Source: Deltaproteobacteria bacterium UBA1386 (lineage in GTDB: Bacteria; Desulfobacterota; Syntrophorhabdia; Syntrophorhabdales; Syntrophorhabdaceae). From it: 12,833 bases of DNA. Below are positions 1 through 6,556 of the stretch, piece by piece. The DNA is taken from the NCBI GenBank assembly GCA_002305765.1, contig DBQU01000096.1, forward strand, positions 1 to 12,833. Direction: 5' to 3'. A model generated the notes under the pieces. It made no database searches and was not told the origin of the DNA. It saw only the letters and a list, made by a program, of their open reading frames with translations. The number at the start of each line of letters is the position of its first letter. The first letter of the stretch is position 1. Both the position numbers and the translations under genes were made by a program.

Positions 1-960
1 CTGGGGCTTTTCTTTTCCATCATTTTTCACGAGGTCTCCCATTCCCTTGTCGGCCGGAGGTACGGCATCGGCATGCGGGGGATCACCCTGTTCATGTTCG
101 GCGGGGTGGCGGAGATGGGCGACGAACCGCCCCATCCCCGGGCCGAGTTCGTGATGGCCGTCGCGGGGCCCCTGTCGAGCGTATTCATAGGATCGATCTT
201 TTACGGCATCTACCTGTTGTTTCTCGACGGGAGGCAGCCGGGACCGGTAGCGGGGGTCCTGATGTACCTTGCGATGATCAATGGTCTGCTGGCCGCCTTC
301 AACCTGCTGCCGGCTTTTCCCCTGGATGGGGGTCGTATGCTGCGTTCCGCCCTGTGGGGGTGGAAAAAGGACCTCAGGTGGGCGACCCGGATCGCCTCCA
401 GGATCGGTTCGGGTTTCGCGATCCTTCTCATCGTCATGGGGGTTTTTCAATTCTTCGGGGGAAACTTCATAGGCGGCATGTGGTGGTTCCTGATCGGTAT
501 GTTCCTGAGGGGAGCTGCCAGATCGTCCTACGAACAACTCCTTCTCCGCAGGGCCCTCGAGGGGGAACCGGTGGAGCGATTCATGAACACCGAACCTGTC
601 GCCGTGAAGCGCTCGACCTCCGTGGAACACCTGGTGGAGGACTATGTTTACAGGTATCACTACAAGATGTTTCCCGTCGTTGAGGAAACGGGACGGCTGG
701 TCGGTTGCGTGACGACGAAACAGGTGAAGGATGTCCCGCGTGAAGAATGGGGGAGAAAGAGGGTCGAAGAAATATCCAGCCCCTGTTCCGATGAAAACGT
801 CATAGGCCCTCAGGCCGACGCGATGAAGGCGCTCTCCCTCATGACAAGGACCGGTGCCAGCCGCCTGCTCGTAGCCGCCGGAGACCGCCTCGTCGGGATC
901 CTTGCCCTGAAGGACATGTTGAAGTTCCTCTCGCTCAAGGTCGAGTTGGAGGAGACGTGA
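1..960 (+). CDS. Site-2-type (M50) membrane zinc metalloprotease with C-terminal CBS pair, 5'-truncated
   Basis: The reading frame is open from base 1, so the gene begins upstream and the ATG at 73 is internal. The partial product is 319 residues. Residues 10-14 are HEVSH (bases 28-42), the HExxH zinc and catalytic motif of family M50. An A-V-A-G-P segment follows near residue 54, and NLLPAFPLDGG at 101-111 supplies the third zinc ligand, Asp109. Hydrophobic segments lie around residues 54-76, 84-101 and 133-168. Two CBS domains follow, roughly 190-245 and 255-315. Family knowledge: such proteins cleave transmembrane substrates inside the membrane, as SpoIVFB and Rip proteases do, and CBS pairs often sense adenine nucleotides. 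The substrate is unknown. About 50-60 N-terminal residues are probably missing. The stop at 958-960 leaves 82 bases before galT, so co-transcription is possible but not shown. Confidence 0.88.
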   Translation: MGLFFSIIFHEVSHSLVGRRYGIGMRGITLFMFGGVAEMGDEPPHPRAEFVMAVAGPLSSVFIGSIFYGIYLLFLDGRQPGPVAGVLMYLAMINGLLAAFNLLPAFPLDGGRMLRSALWGWKKDLRWATRIASRIGSGFAILLIVMGVFQFFGGNFIGGMWWFLIGMFLRGAARSSYEQLLLRRALEGEPVERFMNTEPVAVKRSTSVEHLVEDYVYRYHYKMFPVVEETGRLVGCVTTKQVKDVPREEWGRKRVEEISSPCSDENVIGPQADAMKALSLMTRTGASRLLVAAGDRLVGILALKDMLKFLSLKVELEET

Positions 961-983
961 TGATCTCCGTTGCAGGGGTGGAT

Positions 984-997
984 TCCGGCTTTCCGGA
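984..997 (+). other. Small hairpin between protease gene and galT
   Basis: TCCGG (984-988) and CCGGA (993-997) form a perfect 5-bp stem with a CTTT loop. No U-run follows, so it is not a normal intrinsic terminator. It could be incidental in G+C-rich DNA. Confidence 0.3.
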
Positions 998-1042
998 GGA
1001 GGACAGGGGATCGCGGGACCGACATGGAGAGGAGCGGCAGAA

Positions 1043-2041
1043 ATGAGCGAGATACGGCAGGACAAGACGACGGGACAGTGGGTCATATTCGCCACGGGCC
1101 GCGGCAAGCGTCCCGACCAGTTCGAACGTGAGCAGGAGGGGGAAAGACAGTTGCAGCAGCATGACCCGTCCTGTCCGTTCTGCGCCGGGAACGAAGGGAT
1201 GCTCCCTCCGCTGGTGCTTGAGATGCCGGGAAAAGGCGGGGAGGGCTGGGCAACGAGGGTCGTGCCCAACAAGTTTCCCGCACTGACCCCGAAGGGTGAC
1301 ACGGTCAGGTCGTGCGACGGGATCTATGTGACAATGCCGGGACATGGCCGTCACGAGGTCATCATCGAAAGTCCCTATCATAATGAGCAAATAGGGACAA
1401 TGTCCGTCGATCAGATCAGGATCGTTATAGAAACATACCATCGGCGCTTCGTCGATCTTATGAAAGAGCACGGGACCATGATGGTCCTTATCTTCCGCAA
1501 TCATGGCGCGCGCGCGGGAACGTCCCTCATCCACCCCCATTCGCAGGTCGTCGTGACGGGCATGGTTCCCAATTACATCCGCTGGAGGGAAGGAGAAGGC
1601 CAGCGATATTTCGACGCCTGGGGGCGATGCGTGTACTGCGATGTCATTGCCTTTGAGAGGCGCGACCGCAGGCGGGTTCTCTTCGAGAACTCATCATTCC
1701 TTGCTGTTGTTCCCTATGCCGCCGAGGTTCCTTTTGAGGTCTGGATCCTGCCGATCGAGCATCAGGCAAGTTTTGGACAGATATCTGACCGGGCGAAGCA
1801 GGACCTTGCCGCCGCCATGGAAGACATACTCGGCAGACTCCACCGGCACTTCAGCGACCTCAACTACAATTACGTTATCGTCACTTCTCCGCAATACAGG
1901 GCGAGGGAGCCGCAAATGCACTGGTATCTGCAGATACGTCCGCGCCTTACGACCCGGGCCGGTTTCGAGATCGGCTCCGGTATCAGTATCAATCCGTCGC
2001 TCCCCGAAGAGGATGCCGAGGTCTTGAACTCCCTGATGTAG
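1043..2041 (+). CDS. galT: Galactose-1-phosphate uridylyltransferase-type nucleotidyltransferase
   Basis: The 332-residue product has the GalT (HIT superfamily) layout. CPFC at residues 44-47 is the paired-cysteine zinc site. HPH at 164-166, followed by SQ, is the nucleotide-transfer active site; the second His would carry the covalent UMP. VVPNKFPA at 73-80 and NHGARAGTS at 153-161 are further conserved blocks. A second cysteine pair, CVYC, sits at 196-199. The canonical reaction swaps UMP between UDP-glucose and galactose-1-phosphate in the Leloir pathway. No galK or galE lies nearby. Some GalT relatives act as general sugar-nucleotide phosphorylases, so true galactose specificity is inference. 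GGAG at 1031-1034, 8 bases before ATG 1043, supports the start. A role in supplying NDP-glucose to the downstream TreT is possible but speculative. Confidence 0.85.
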   Translation: MSEIRQDKTTGQWVIFATGRGKRPDQFEREQEGERQLQQHDPSCPFCAGNEGMLPPLVLEMPGKGGEGWATRVVPNKFPALTPKGDTVRSCDGIYVTMPGHGRHEVIIESPYHNEQIGTMSVDQIRIVIETYHRRFVDLMKEHGTMMVLIFRNHGARAGTSLIHPHSQVVVTGMVPNYIRWREGEGQRYFDAWGRCVYCDVIAFERRDRRRVLFENSSFLAVVPYAAEVPFEVWILPIEHQASFGQISDRAKQDLAAAMEDILGRLHRHFSDLNYNYVIVTSPQYRAREPQMHWYLQIRPRLTTRAGFEIGSGISINPSLPEEDAEVLNSLM

Positions 2042-2088
2042 GAGACCGAGGGGAGAGACACGGATAGGAGAGAAAGGAGGAAAAAGAG

Positions 2089-2532
2089 ATGAGAAGATTT
2101 TTGGCGTTGTTTGTTTGCATGGGTGTGATGGCCCTTGCCGGATGCGGAGGAAAGGAAGAGCCCGCCGAGACAAAGAAGCCCGTCACCATGGAAGAGGTAA
2201 AAAAAGAGGCGGGAGAGGCCGCTCAGACGGCACAGGCGTACACCCGCCAGCAGATGGACGAATACCGGCAACAGGTGCAGGCCAAACTCGAGGATTACGA
2301 CAAAAAGCTCGATGAGATGCGGGCGAAAGCGGAGAAGATGAAAAAAGAGGCCAGGGCCGAAATGGAGCAACAGATAGCCGAGCTCCGCAAGAAAAGGGAG
2401 GAAGCCGCCAAGGAGCTCGATAAGATGCAGTCGGCGTCCGGCAAAGCTTGGGAAGATCTAAAGACGGGATTGGATTCCGCCCTGGAGGAGATGGACAGGG
2501 CATATCAGCAGGCGGCCTCCCGTTTCAAATGA
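2089..2532 (+). CDS. Small coiled-coil lipoprotein, function unknown
   Basis: The 147-residue product starts with a basic, hydrophobic signal (MRRFLALFVCMGVMA) ending in a lipobox, LAGC at 16-19, so Cys19 should be lipidated and the protein exported and membrane-anchored. The rest, roughly residues 30-145, is highly charged and rich in Lys, Glu, Ala and Gln with heptad-like spacing and almost no Pro or Gly. It should form a long helical coiled coil. A strong Shine-Dalgarno AGGAGG at 2075-2080, 8 bases upstream, fixes the start at ATG 2089. It lies 47 bases after galT and 38 bases before the four-helix membrane protein gene. I recognise no specific family. The charged Ala/Lys/Glu composition resembles apolipoprotein-like or periplasmic spacer proteins, but no function can be assigned. 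Confidence 0.8.
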   Translation: MRRFLALFVCMGVMALAGCGGKEEPAETKKPVTMEEVKKEAGEAAQTAQAYTRQQMDEYRQQVQAKLEDYDKKLDEMRAKAEKMKKEARAEMEQQIAELRKKREEAAKELDKMQSASGKAWEDLKTGLDSALEEMDRAYQQAASRFK

Positions 2533-2537
2533 TATTG

Positions 2538-2552
2538 GCGCCGACCCGGCGC
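2538..2552 (+). other. Intergenic GC hairpin after the lipoprotein gene
   Basis: GCGCC (2538-2542) and GGCGC (2548-2552) form a 5-bp stem with a GACCC loop, six bases after the lipoprotein stop codon. There is no T-tract behind it. It may stabilise the mRNA end or be incidental. Confidence 0.3.
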
Positions 2553-2561
2553 GACTGACAC

Positions 2562-2565
2562 GAGG
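2562..2565 (+). promoter_or_regulatory. Shine-Dalgarno that decides the start at 2571
   Basis: GAGG ends 5 bases before ATG 2571. The in-frame GTG at 2565 overlaps this motif and has no purine-rich site of its own. ATG 2571 is therefore preferred. Confidence 0.5.
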
Positions 2566-2570
2566 TGGCC

Positions 2571-2954
2571 ATGTTTATCAAGCATCTCCTGATCTCCGCC
2601 CTGATATCCCTGATCTTGACGGGGATTTTTGTTCTCGTGTTCCGAAGAAGGGGTCCCTGGAACAGTTTTTTGATCTTTTTCGTGGTCGTCTTCCTTGGAG
2701 CCTGGGCCGGCGGGATATGGTATCCGGCCAGGGGACCCGCGATCGGTGGAGTCACCTGGCTTCCCTTCTTCATCGTCGGACTTGTCCTGTCCTTGCTCCT
2801 TGTCGCCGTCATACCTCCCCCGGAGGAGACCACGGTGGAGTTGCTGAAGGAGGGAGAGAAGGACACGGAGGCAAGGAAGAAGCTGGTCCTGGGGATCTAC
2901 TTCTGGCTGATGGTTCTGGCTCTGGCGGTCATGATCGTTGCGCGCTACGTCTGA
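2571..2954 (+). CDS. Four-helix integral membrane protein, function unknown
   Basis: The 127-residue product has four strongly hydrophobic segments, at about residues 6-25, 31-50, 62-82 and 104-125. A short acidic and basic loop (PPPEETTVELLKEGEKDTEARKK in pieces, about 83-104) joins helices 3 and 4. Motifs include WAGGIWYPARGP after helix 2. There is no signal peptidase site or known catalytic motif. GTG 2565 would add two residues, but the ribosome site favours ATG 2571. The gene sits between a lipoprotein gene and atpD, with an 84-base gap before atpD. I do not recognise a named family. Its position next to the N-ATPase might mean an accessory role or just chance adjacency. Confidence 0.75.
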   Translation: MFIKHLLISALISLILTGIFVLVFRRRGPWNSFLIFFVVVFLGAWAGGIWYPARGPAIGGVTWLPFFIVGLVLSLLLVAVIPPPEETTVELLKEGEKDTEARKKLVLGIYFWLMVLALAVMIVARYV

Positions 2955-3038
2955 GGACGGGAGAAGCGAGATCCCCACAGTCTCCTCCCGGAACGGTCCG
3001 CCGCATGGAGAGGGAAGAGAAGACGGGGAAGATGAACG

Positions 3039-4439
3039 ATGGAGATGGACGGTATGCGAGAACGCGGATCGACGGGAACGGGCATGGTCGTCTCCGTCCG
3101 CAGCAGCGTGGTGGACGTCAGATTCCCTGAACATCTTCCACCCCTTTACAACATCCTCAGGGCGGGGGACAGGGGAGCCGTCGCTATCGAGGTCGTGAAC
3201 CACATCGATTCCCGAACGACGCGCGGCATTGCCCTCACGTCCACCGAAGGCCTTGCCCTGAGGTCGGAGGTCGTGGATACGGGGCACTCCCTGAGGGTGC
3301 CCGTTGGGAAAATGGTGCTGGGCAGGGTGCTCAATGTTTTCGGGGAGACCATCGACAGGGGGGAGGCCCTGCAGGACGGAGAGAAGCGGCCGATCCACAG
3401 GGAGCCCGTGTCTCTCAGGCGCCGTTCGACAGGCTCGGAGATCTTTACCACCGGTATCAAAGCCATCGATGTCCTTTCCCCTCTGGAGCGAGGGGGAAAG
3501 GCGGGTCTCTTTGGAGGCGCGGGCGTGGGGAAGACCGTGCTGATCATGGAGATGATCCATAACATGGTGGGCCAGCATGAAGGGGTTAGTCTTTTCTGCG
3601 GGATCGGAGAGCGCTGCCGGGAGGGAGAAGAGCTGTACCGGGAGATGAAAGCCGCGGGGGTGCTGGACAATACCGTCATGGTATTCGGGCAGATGAATGA
3701 GCCACCGGGGGCGAGGTTCCGCGTCGGTCATGCCGCCCTTACCATAGCCGAATTCTTCAGGGACGATATGAGACAGGATGTCCTTCTCCTCATCGATAAC
3801 ATATTCCGTTTCATTCAGGCGGGGCAGGAGGTTTCGGGTCTCATGGGCCGGCTCCCCTCACGCTTGGGTTATCAACCGACACTCGGAACGGAGCTTGCCG
3901 AGTTTGAGGAGCGGATCTCCAATACCACCAGCGGGGCGATCACCTCGGTCCAGGCGGTCTACGTGCCCGCCGATGATTTCACTGACCCTGCGGCAGTGCA
4001 CACCTTCGGGCACCTGTCGGCCTCCATCGTTCTCTCCCGGAAAAAGGCAAGTGAAGGGCTCTATCCGGCCATCGATCCGCTGCAGTCCTCCTCCAGCATG
4101 CTCGTACCTCATCTCGTCGGCGGCAGACACTACAGCATCGCGCAGGAGATACGCAGGACGCTTGCCACCTATGAGGAGTTGAAGGATATCATTTCCATGC
4201 TGGGCATGGAGGAGCTCTCCCGGGAGGACAGACGGAGCGTGCACCGCGCGAGACGTCTTGAAAGGTTTCTGACGCAGCCTTTTTTCGTGACGGAGGCCTT
4301 CACGGGATACGACGGCAAGACCGTCGCCGTCGAAGACGCCCTTGACGGCTGCGAGAAGATACTCAACGACGAGTTTTCCGATGTGCCTGAGCGGAAGCTG
4401 TACATGCTCGGCGGGATCGGCGAGGTGAAGAAGAGATGA
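3039..4439 (+). CDS. atpD: N-type F-ATPase subunit beta
   Basis: This is the catalytic F1 subunit, 466 residues. Walker A is GGAGVGKT at 159-166. The catalytic glutamate is Glu191 in GIGERCREG. Walker B is LLLIDNIFRF with Asp253. EELSRED at 391-397 corresponds to the DELSEED lever that contacts gamma. GERCREG in place of the usual GERTREG, and GLMGRLPSRLGYQPTL, fit the N-ATPase branch as I recall it. All catalytic residues I can check are intact. It opens the atp operon, as is typical for N-ATPases; ordinary F-ATPase operons place beta late. Three in-frame ATGs (3039, 3045, 3054) compete. GGAG at 3041-3044 would serve ATG 3054, while 3039 has only a weaker GGGG at 3025-3028, so the product may start five residues later. 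No promoter was recognised in 2955-3038. Confidence 0.97.
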   Translation: MEMDGMRERGSTGTGMVVSVRSSVVDVRFPEHLPPLYNILRAGDRGAVAIEVVNHIDSRTTRGIALTSTEGLALRSEVVDTGHSLRVPVGKMVLGRVLNVFGETIDRGEALQDGEKRPIHREPVSLRRRSTGSEIFTTGIKAIDVLSPLERGGKAGLFGGAGVGKTVLIMEMIHNMVGQHEGVSLFCGIGERCREGEELYREMKAAGVLDNTVMVFGQMNEPPGARFRVGHAALTIAEFFRDDMRQDVLLLIDNIFRFIQAGQEVSGLMGRLPSRLGYQPTLGTELAEFEERISNTTSGAITSVQAVYVPADDFTDPAAVHTFGHLSASIVLSRKKASEGLYPAIDPLQSSSSMLVPHLVGGRHYSIAQEIRRTLATYEELKDIISMLGMEELSREDRRSVHRARRLERFLTQPFFVTEAFTGYDGKTVAVEDALDGCEKILNDEFSDVPERKLYMLGGIGEVKKR

Positions 4440-4828
4440 ACCTGAGAATATTGCTACCGGACCATGTGTTCCTGGAGGAAAGGGTGAGGAAGGTGATCGC
4501 GGAGGCCCTGAACGGTCATTTCTGTCTGCTGCCCCGTCATGTCGATCTCGTCACCGCTCTTGTTCCGGGGCTCTTCTCGTACGAGTCAGAAGATGGAAGG
4601 GAACGCTTTCTGGCCGTGGGCGAAGGCGTTCTCGTGAAGTCCGGCCGTGAGGTCATTGTATCGGTCAGGAACGCTATGCGGGGGCCCGATCTGGGACAGT
4701 TGAGACGGGTCGTTGAGGAGGAGTTCAAGATCCTTGACGAACACGAAAGAGCGGCAAGATCGGCTGTGTCCAGGATAGAGGTCAATTTCATACGAAGATT
4801 TCTGGAGATCAGGGAACATGGTGACTGA
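4436..4828 (+). CDS. atpC: N-type F-ATPase subunit epsilon
   Basis: The 130-residue product has the epsilon layout. An N-terminal beta-sandwich runs to about residue 85, including GHFCLLPRHVDLVTALVPG (27-45), which corresponds to the GxFxILPxHxPxVT block of normal epsilon. A C-terminal helical part begins at DLGQLRRVVEEEF and ends near RRFLEI. Epsilon is part of the central stalk, couples gamma to the c-ring and can restrain ATP hydrolysis. The ATG overlaps the atpD stop in an ATGA arrangement, so translation should be coupled. A beta-epsilon pair at the front of the operon is an N-ATPase hallmark. Confidence 0.92.
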   Translation: MNLRILLPDHVFLEERVRKVIAEALNGHFCLLPRHVDLVTALVPGLFSYESEDGRERFLAVGEGVLVKSGREVIVSVRNAMRGPDLGQLRRVVEEEFKILDEHERAARSAVSRIEVNFIRRFLEIREHGD

Positions 4829-5135
4829 CCGCGCGCCGCGAGACGACGGAAAAAAGGCGGAAGACAGGATGATCGAAAACGTGGGACACAAGGCCGCCCG
4901 GAAATTGAGGGCCAGGGAGAGACAGGACAGGGGCATCTGGTTCGGTCTGGGGATGTTCGGTCTTGTCGGATGGTCCGTAGCCGTGCCGACACTGGTCGGT
5001 CTGGCCGTGGGCGTGTGGATCGATATGCGGTGGCCCGGTCGCATCTCGTGGACGCTTACGGGACTCATCGCAGGAGTGGCGCTGGGCTGTCTCAATGCCT
5101 GGTACTGGGTGAAACGCGAGAGCGGACATGACTGA
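4818..5135 (+). CDS. atpQ: N-ATPase AtpQ (AtpI-like) membrane protein
   Basis: The 105-residue product has a charged N-terminus (residues 1-38, rich in Arg, Lys, Asp and Glu) and two transmembrane helices at about 41-66 and 76-97. GLAVGVWIDMRW between them, and the closing NAWYWVKR, match the AtpI/'F1F0 ATPase gene 1' family as found in N-ATPase operons. AtpI proteins are linked to c-ring assembly and, in some reports, Mg2+ transport. The start overlaps the end of atpC by 11 bases. AGGG at 4811-4814 is close, and GGAG at 4804-4807 lies 10 bases upstream. The position between atpC and atpR is what identifies it as atpQ rather than a generic atpI. Confidence 0.87.
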   Translation: MVTDRAPRDDGKKAEDRMIENVGHKAARKLRARERQDRGIWFGLGMFGLVGWSVAVPTLVGLAVGVWIDMRWPGRISWTLTGLIAGVALGCLNAWYWVKRESGHD

Positions 5136-5463
5136 GGATAAGGAGCAGATCACCATGGATATTGCCGTCTACTTAATCTGCCTGGTATCTGGAGCGGTCC
5201 TGGGATTCCTCCATTTCGGATCGCTCTGGGTCATGGTGTCCCGTCTTGGCAGGGTCAGGCGACCGGTTGTGCTGGTCTTCGGCCGTTTCCTCGTCATGAT
5301 GGCGGTGACGCTGGTCGGTCTCTATCTTATCATGGGGGGTCGATGGGAAAGGCTCATTGCCGCTCTTGCCGGTTTCATGCTCGTCAAGGTTATTGTCGCC
5401 AGGCGTGTGCGGGGGGGCGCTAGGGGCACCCCGGGCAAAGTGAGGTTTCCTTGGATCCCATGA
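5128..5463 (+). CDS. atpR: N-ATPase AtpR membrane protein
   Basis: The 111-residue product has three predicted membrane helices, at about 12-37, 46-69 and 74-92. Arg53 lies within the second helix (VFGRFLVMM). AtpR is found essentially only in N-ATPase operons, where arginines in its helices have been suggested to interact with the c-subunit carboxylates; its biochemical role is not established. The call rests mostly on position, size and topology. The frame opens at ATG 5128, overlapping atpQ by 8 bases. ATG 5155 has a better Shine-Dalgarno (AAGGAG, 5140-5145, 9 bases upstream) and would give a 102-residue protein starting MDIAVYL, which may be the true start. The C-terminus after residue 93 is basic and overlaps atpB by 13 bases. 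Confidence 0.85.
   Translation: MTEDKEQITMDIAVYLICLVSGAVLGFLHFGSLWVMVSRLGRVRRPVVLVFGRFLVMMAVTLVGLYLIMGGRWERLIAALAGFMLVKVIVARRVRGGARGTPGKVRFPWIP
5442..5445 (+). promoter_or_regulatory. Shine-Dalgarno favouring a TTG start for atpB
   Basis: GAGG lies 5 bases before TTG 5451 but 14 bases before the next ATG at 5460. Spacing favours TTG. The motif is inside the atpR coding sequence. Confidence 0.4.
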
Positions 5464-6296
5464 GCTTGAAAGAGATCAGCCCCGATGCCGTCATCCTCTG
5501 GAAATGGGGGTTTGTCCACGTGAACCTGACCATGGTCTTCACGTGGGCGATCATGGCATTGCTTGTGCTTGCCTGCTGGATCGTCACGCGGGATCTATCG
5601 ACGGGAACGGCCGTTTCCAGGTGGCAGAATCTTCTGGAGATATTGGTGAGCGCGATGAGGGATCACATACGTGATGTCACGAGGAGCGAGCCGGGGCCCT
5701 ACTTGTCCTTTATCGGGACGTTGTTCCTATTCATCGCGGTCTCCAATTTTCTTGCAGTGGTGCCGGGATATGTTCCTCCAACCGGGTCGCTTTCCACCAC
5801 GGCGGCCCTCGCCATATGCGTCTTTGTTGCCGTGCCTCTGTACGGGATCATGGACCAGGGAGTGTCCGGGTATCTCAGGCACTATATCAGGCCGACGGTG
5901 TTCATGCTCCCTTTTCACGTGATCGGTGAACTGTCCAGGACGTTGGCCCTGGCTGTCAGGCTTTTCGGGAATATCATGAGCGGGACGAAGATCGTCGCCA
6001 TCCTGCTGGCCGTTACACCGTTCATTTTTCCTATCGTCATCCAGGCCCTGGGTCTCCTGACAGGAATGATCCAGGCCTACATCTTTTCGATACTTGCGAT
6101 GGTGTACATCGCGTCCGCGACGCGGGCCCGAGGCGATGGGGGGACAAAGAGAACGAAGGAAACGGCACGAACAGCGGAGCGCACCGGTAAAAACAACCCT
6201 CATGGCCCCTCTTCGACGGGCTCGGGACTCGCGCATCAGGGGATGGAGGGCCGCGAGGGACAAGAAAGGAGAAGATCATGGACAGCATCACTCTGA
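5451..6296 (+). CDS. atpB: N-type F-ATPase subunit a, with long C-terminal tail
   Basis: This is the stator ion-channel subunit of Fo. The essential arginine is Arg170 in LAVRLFGNIMSG, equivalent to E. coli Arg210. FLAVVPGYVPPTGS (100-113) is the conserved loop, and IQAYIFSILAMVYIASA (207-223) is the last helix, where subunit a normally ends within a few residues. Here the frame continues for about 58 hydrophilic residues (224-281), rich in Gly, Arg, Thr and Ser, and overlaps atpE by 19 bases. With the TTG start the product is 281 residues, roughly 50 more than I expect for N-ATPases. A G6 run at 6138-6143 lies at the junction: one extra base there would end the protein at TAA 6188-6190. The tail may therefore reflect a frameshift (real or sequencing) or a lost stop. 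The channel core looks intact. The start is TTG 5451 or ATG 5460. Confidence 0.93.
   Translation: MDPMSLKEISPDAVILWKWGFVHVNLTMVFTWAIMALLVLACWIVTRDLSTGTAVSRWQNLLEILVSAMRDHIRDVTRSEPGPYLSFIGTLFLFIAVSNFLAVVPGYVPPTGSLSTTAALAICVFVAVPLYGIMDQGVSGYLRHYIRPTVFMLPFHVIGELSRTLALAVRLFGNIMSGTKIVAILLAVTPFIFPIVIQALGLLTGMIQAYIFSILAMVYIASATRARGDGGTKRTKETARTAERTGKNNPHGPSSTGSGLAHQGMEGREGQERRRSWTASL
6212..6228 (+). repeat. Short dispersed-repeat-like element in the atpB tail
   Basis: TTCGACGGGCTCGGGAC closely resembles the TTCGACARGCTCAGGRC core of a short repeat that I recall being scattered through intergenic DNA of many bacterial genomes. Only one such copy outside clear family-conserved coding sequence is seen here, so repeat status is inferred. 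It lies in the stretch encoding the unusual atpB tail, just upstream of atpE. Confidence 0.35.
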
Positions 6297-6547
6297 TCGG
6301 TATGGCTTCAGTCATTACATCGGGGATCACGATCGCCATCGGCTCGGTGGGTCCGGCTCTCGGGGAAGGGAGGGCGATAGCCCAGGCCCTGAGCGCGATC
6401 GCCCAGCAACCGGATGAATCGGGGACGATCACGCGCACCCTTTTCGTGGGTCTTGCCATGATCGAATCGACGGCGATCTACTGTTTCGTCATCTCCATGA
6501 TCCTTATCTTCGCCAATCCCTTCTGGGACCATGTGATCGCAAAGTAG
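6278..6547 (+). CDS. atpE: N-type F-ATPase subunit c (ion-translocating rotor)
   Basis: The 89-residue hairpin protein has two membrane helices, about 5-42 and 52-80, forming the c-ring. The main ion-binding carboxylate is Glu63 in AMIESTAIYCF; Ser64, Thr65 and Tyr68 occupy positions that bind or support Na+ in Na+-type c-rings. On helix 1, GPALGEGRA places Glu30 where Ilyobacter has Gln32, exactly 33 residues before the main Glu as in that protein. This two-carboxylate arrangement is known from a Na+-driven ring (Fusobacterium). However, a Burkholderia N-ATPase ring was measured as H+-specific, so the ion is not proven. The polar loop reads AQQPD rather than the usual ARQP. AAAGGAG at 6265-6271, 6 bases upstream, supports ATG 6278. 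It overlaps the atpB end by 19 bases. Confidence 0.96.
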   Translation: MDSITLIGMASVITSGITIAIGSVGPALGEGRAIAQALSAIAQQPDESGTITRTLFVGLAMIESTAIYCFVISMILIFANPFWDHVIAK

Positions 6548-6556
6548 GAGGGTTCC

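Noticed and set aside
3425..3440. Second sequence resembling the TTCGACRGGCTCGG repeat, inside atpD
   Set aside because: It encodes RRSTGSE, which fits the conserved beta-subunit text before the nucleotide-binding domain. Coding constraint explains it better than a repeat insertion.
2505..3731. 408-codon open frame on the - strand
   Set aside because: It lies opposite the lipoprotein end, the four-helix gene and atpD, all well supported on the + strand. Its product is Pro/His/Arg/Asp-rich low-complexity text with no recognisable domain, typical of antisense frames in G+C-rich DNA.
6094..6417. Alternative + frame over the atpB end and atpE start
   Set aside because: It lacks family features and would conflict with atpE. 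It is only relevant as the frame reached after a base loss in the G6 run.
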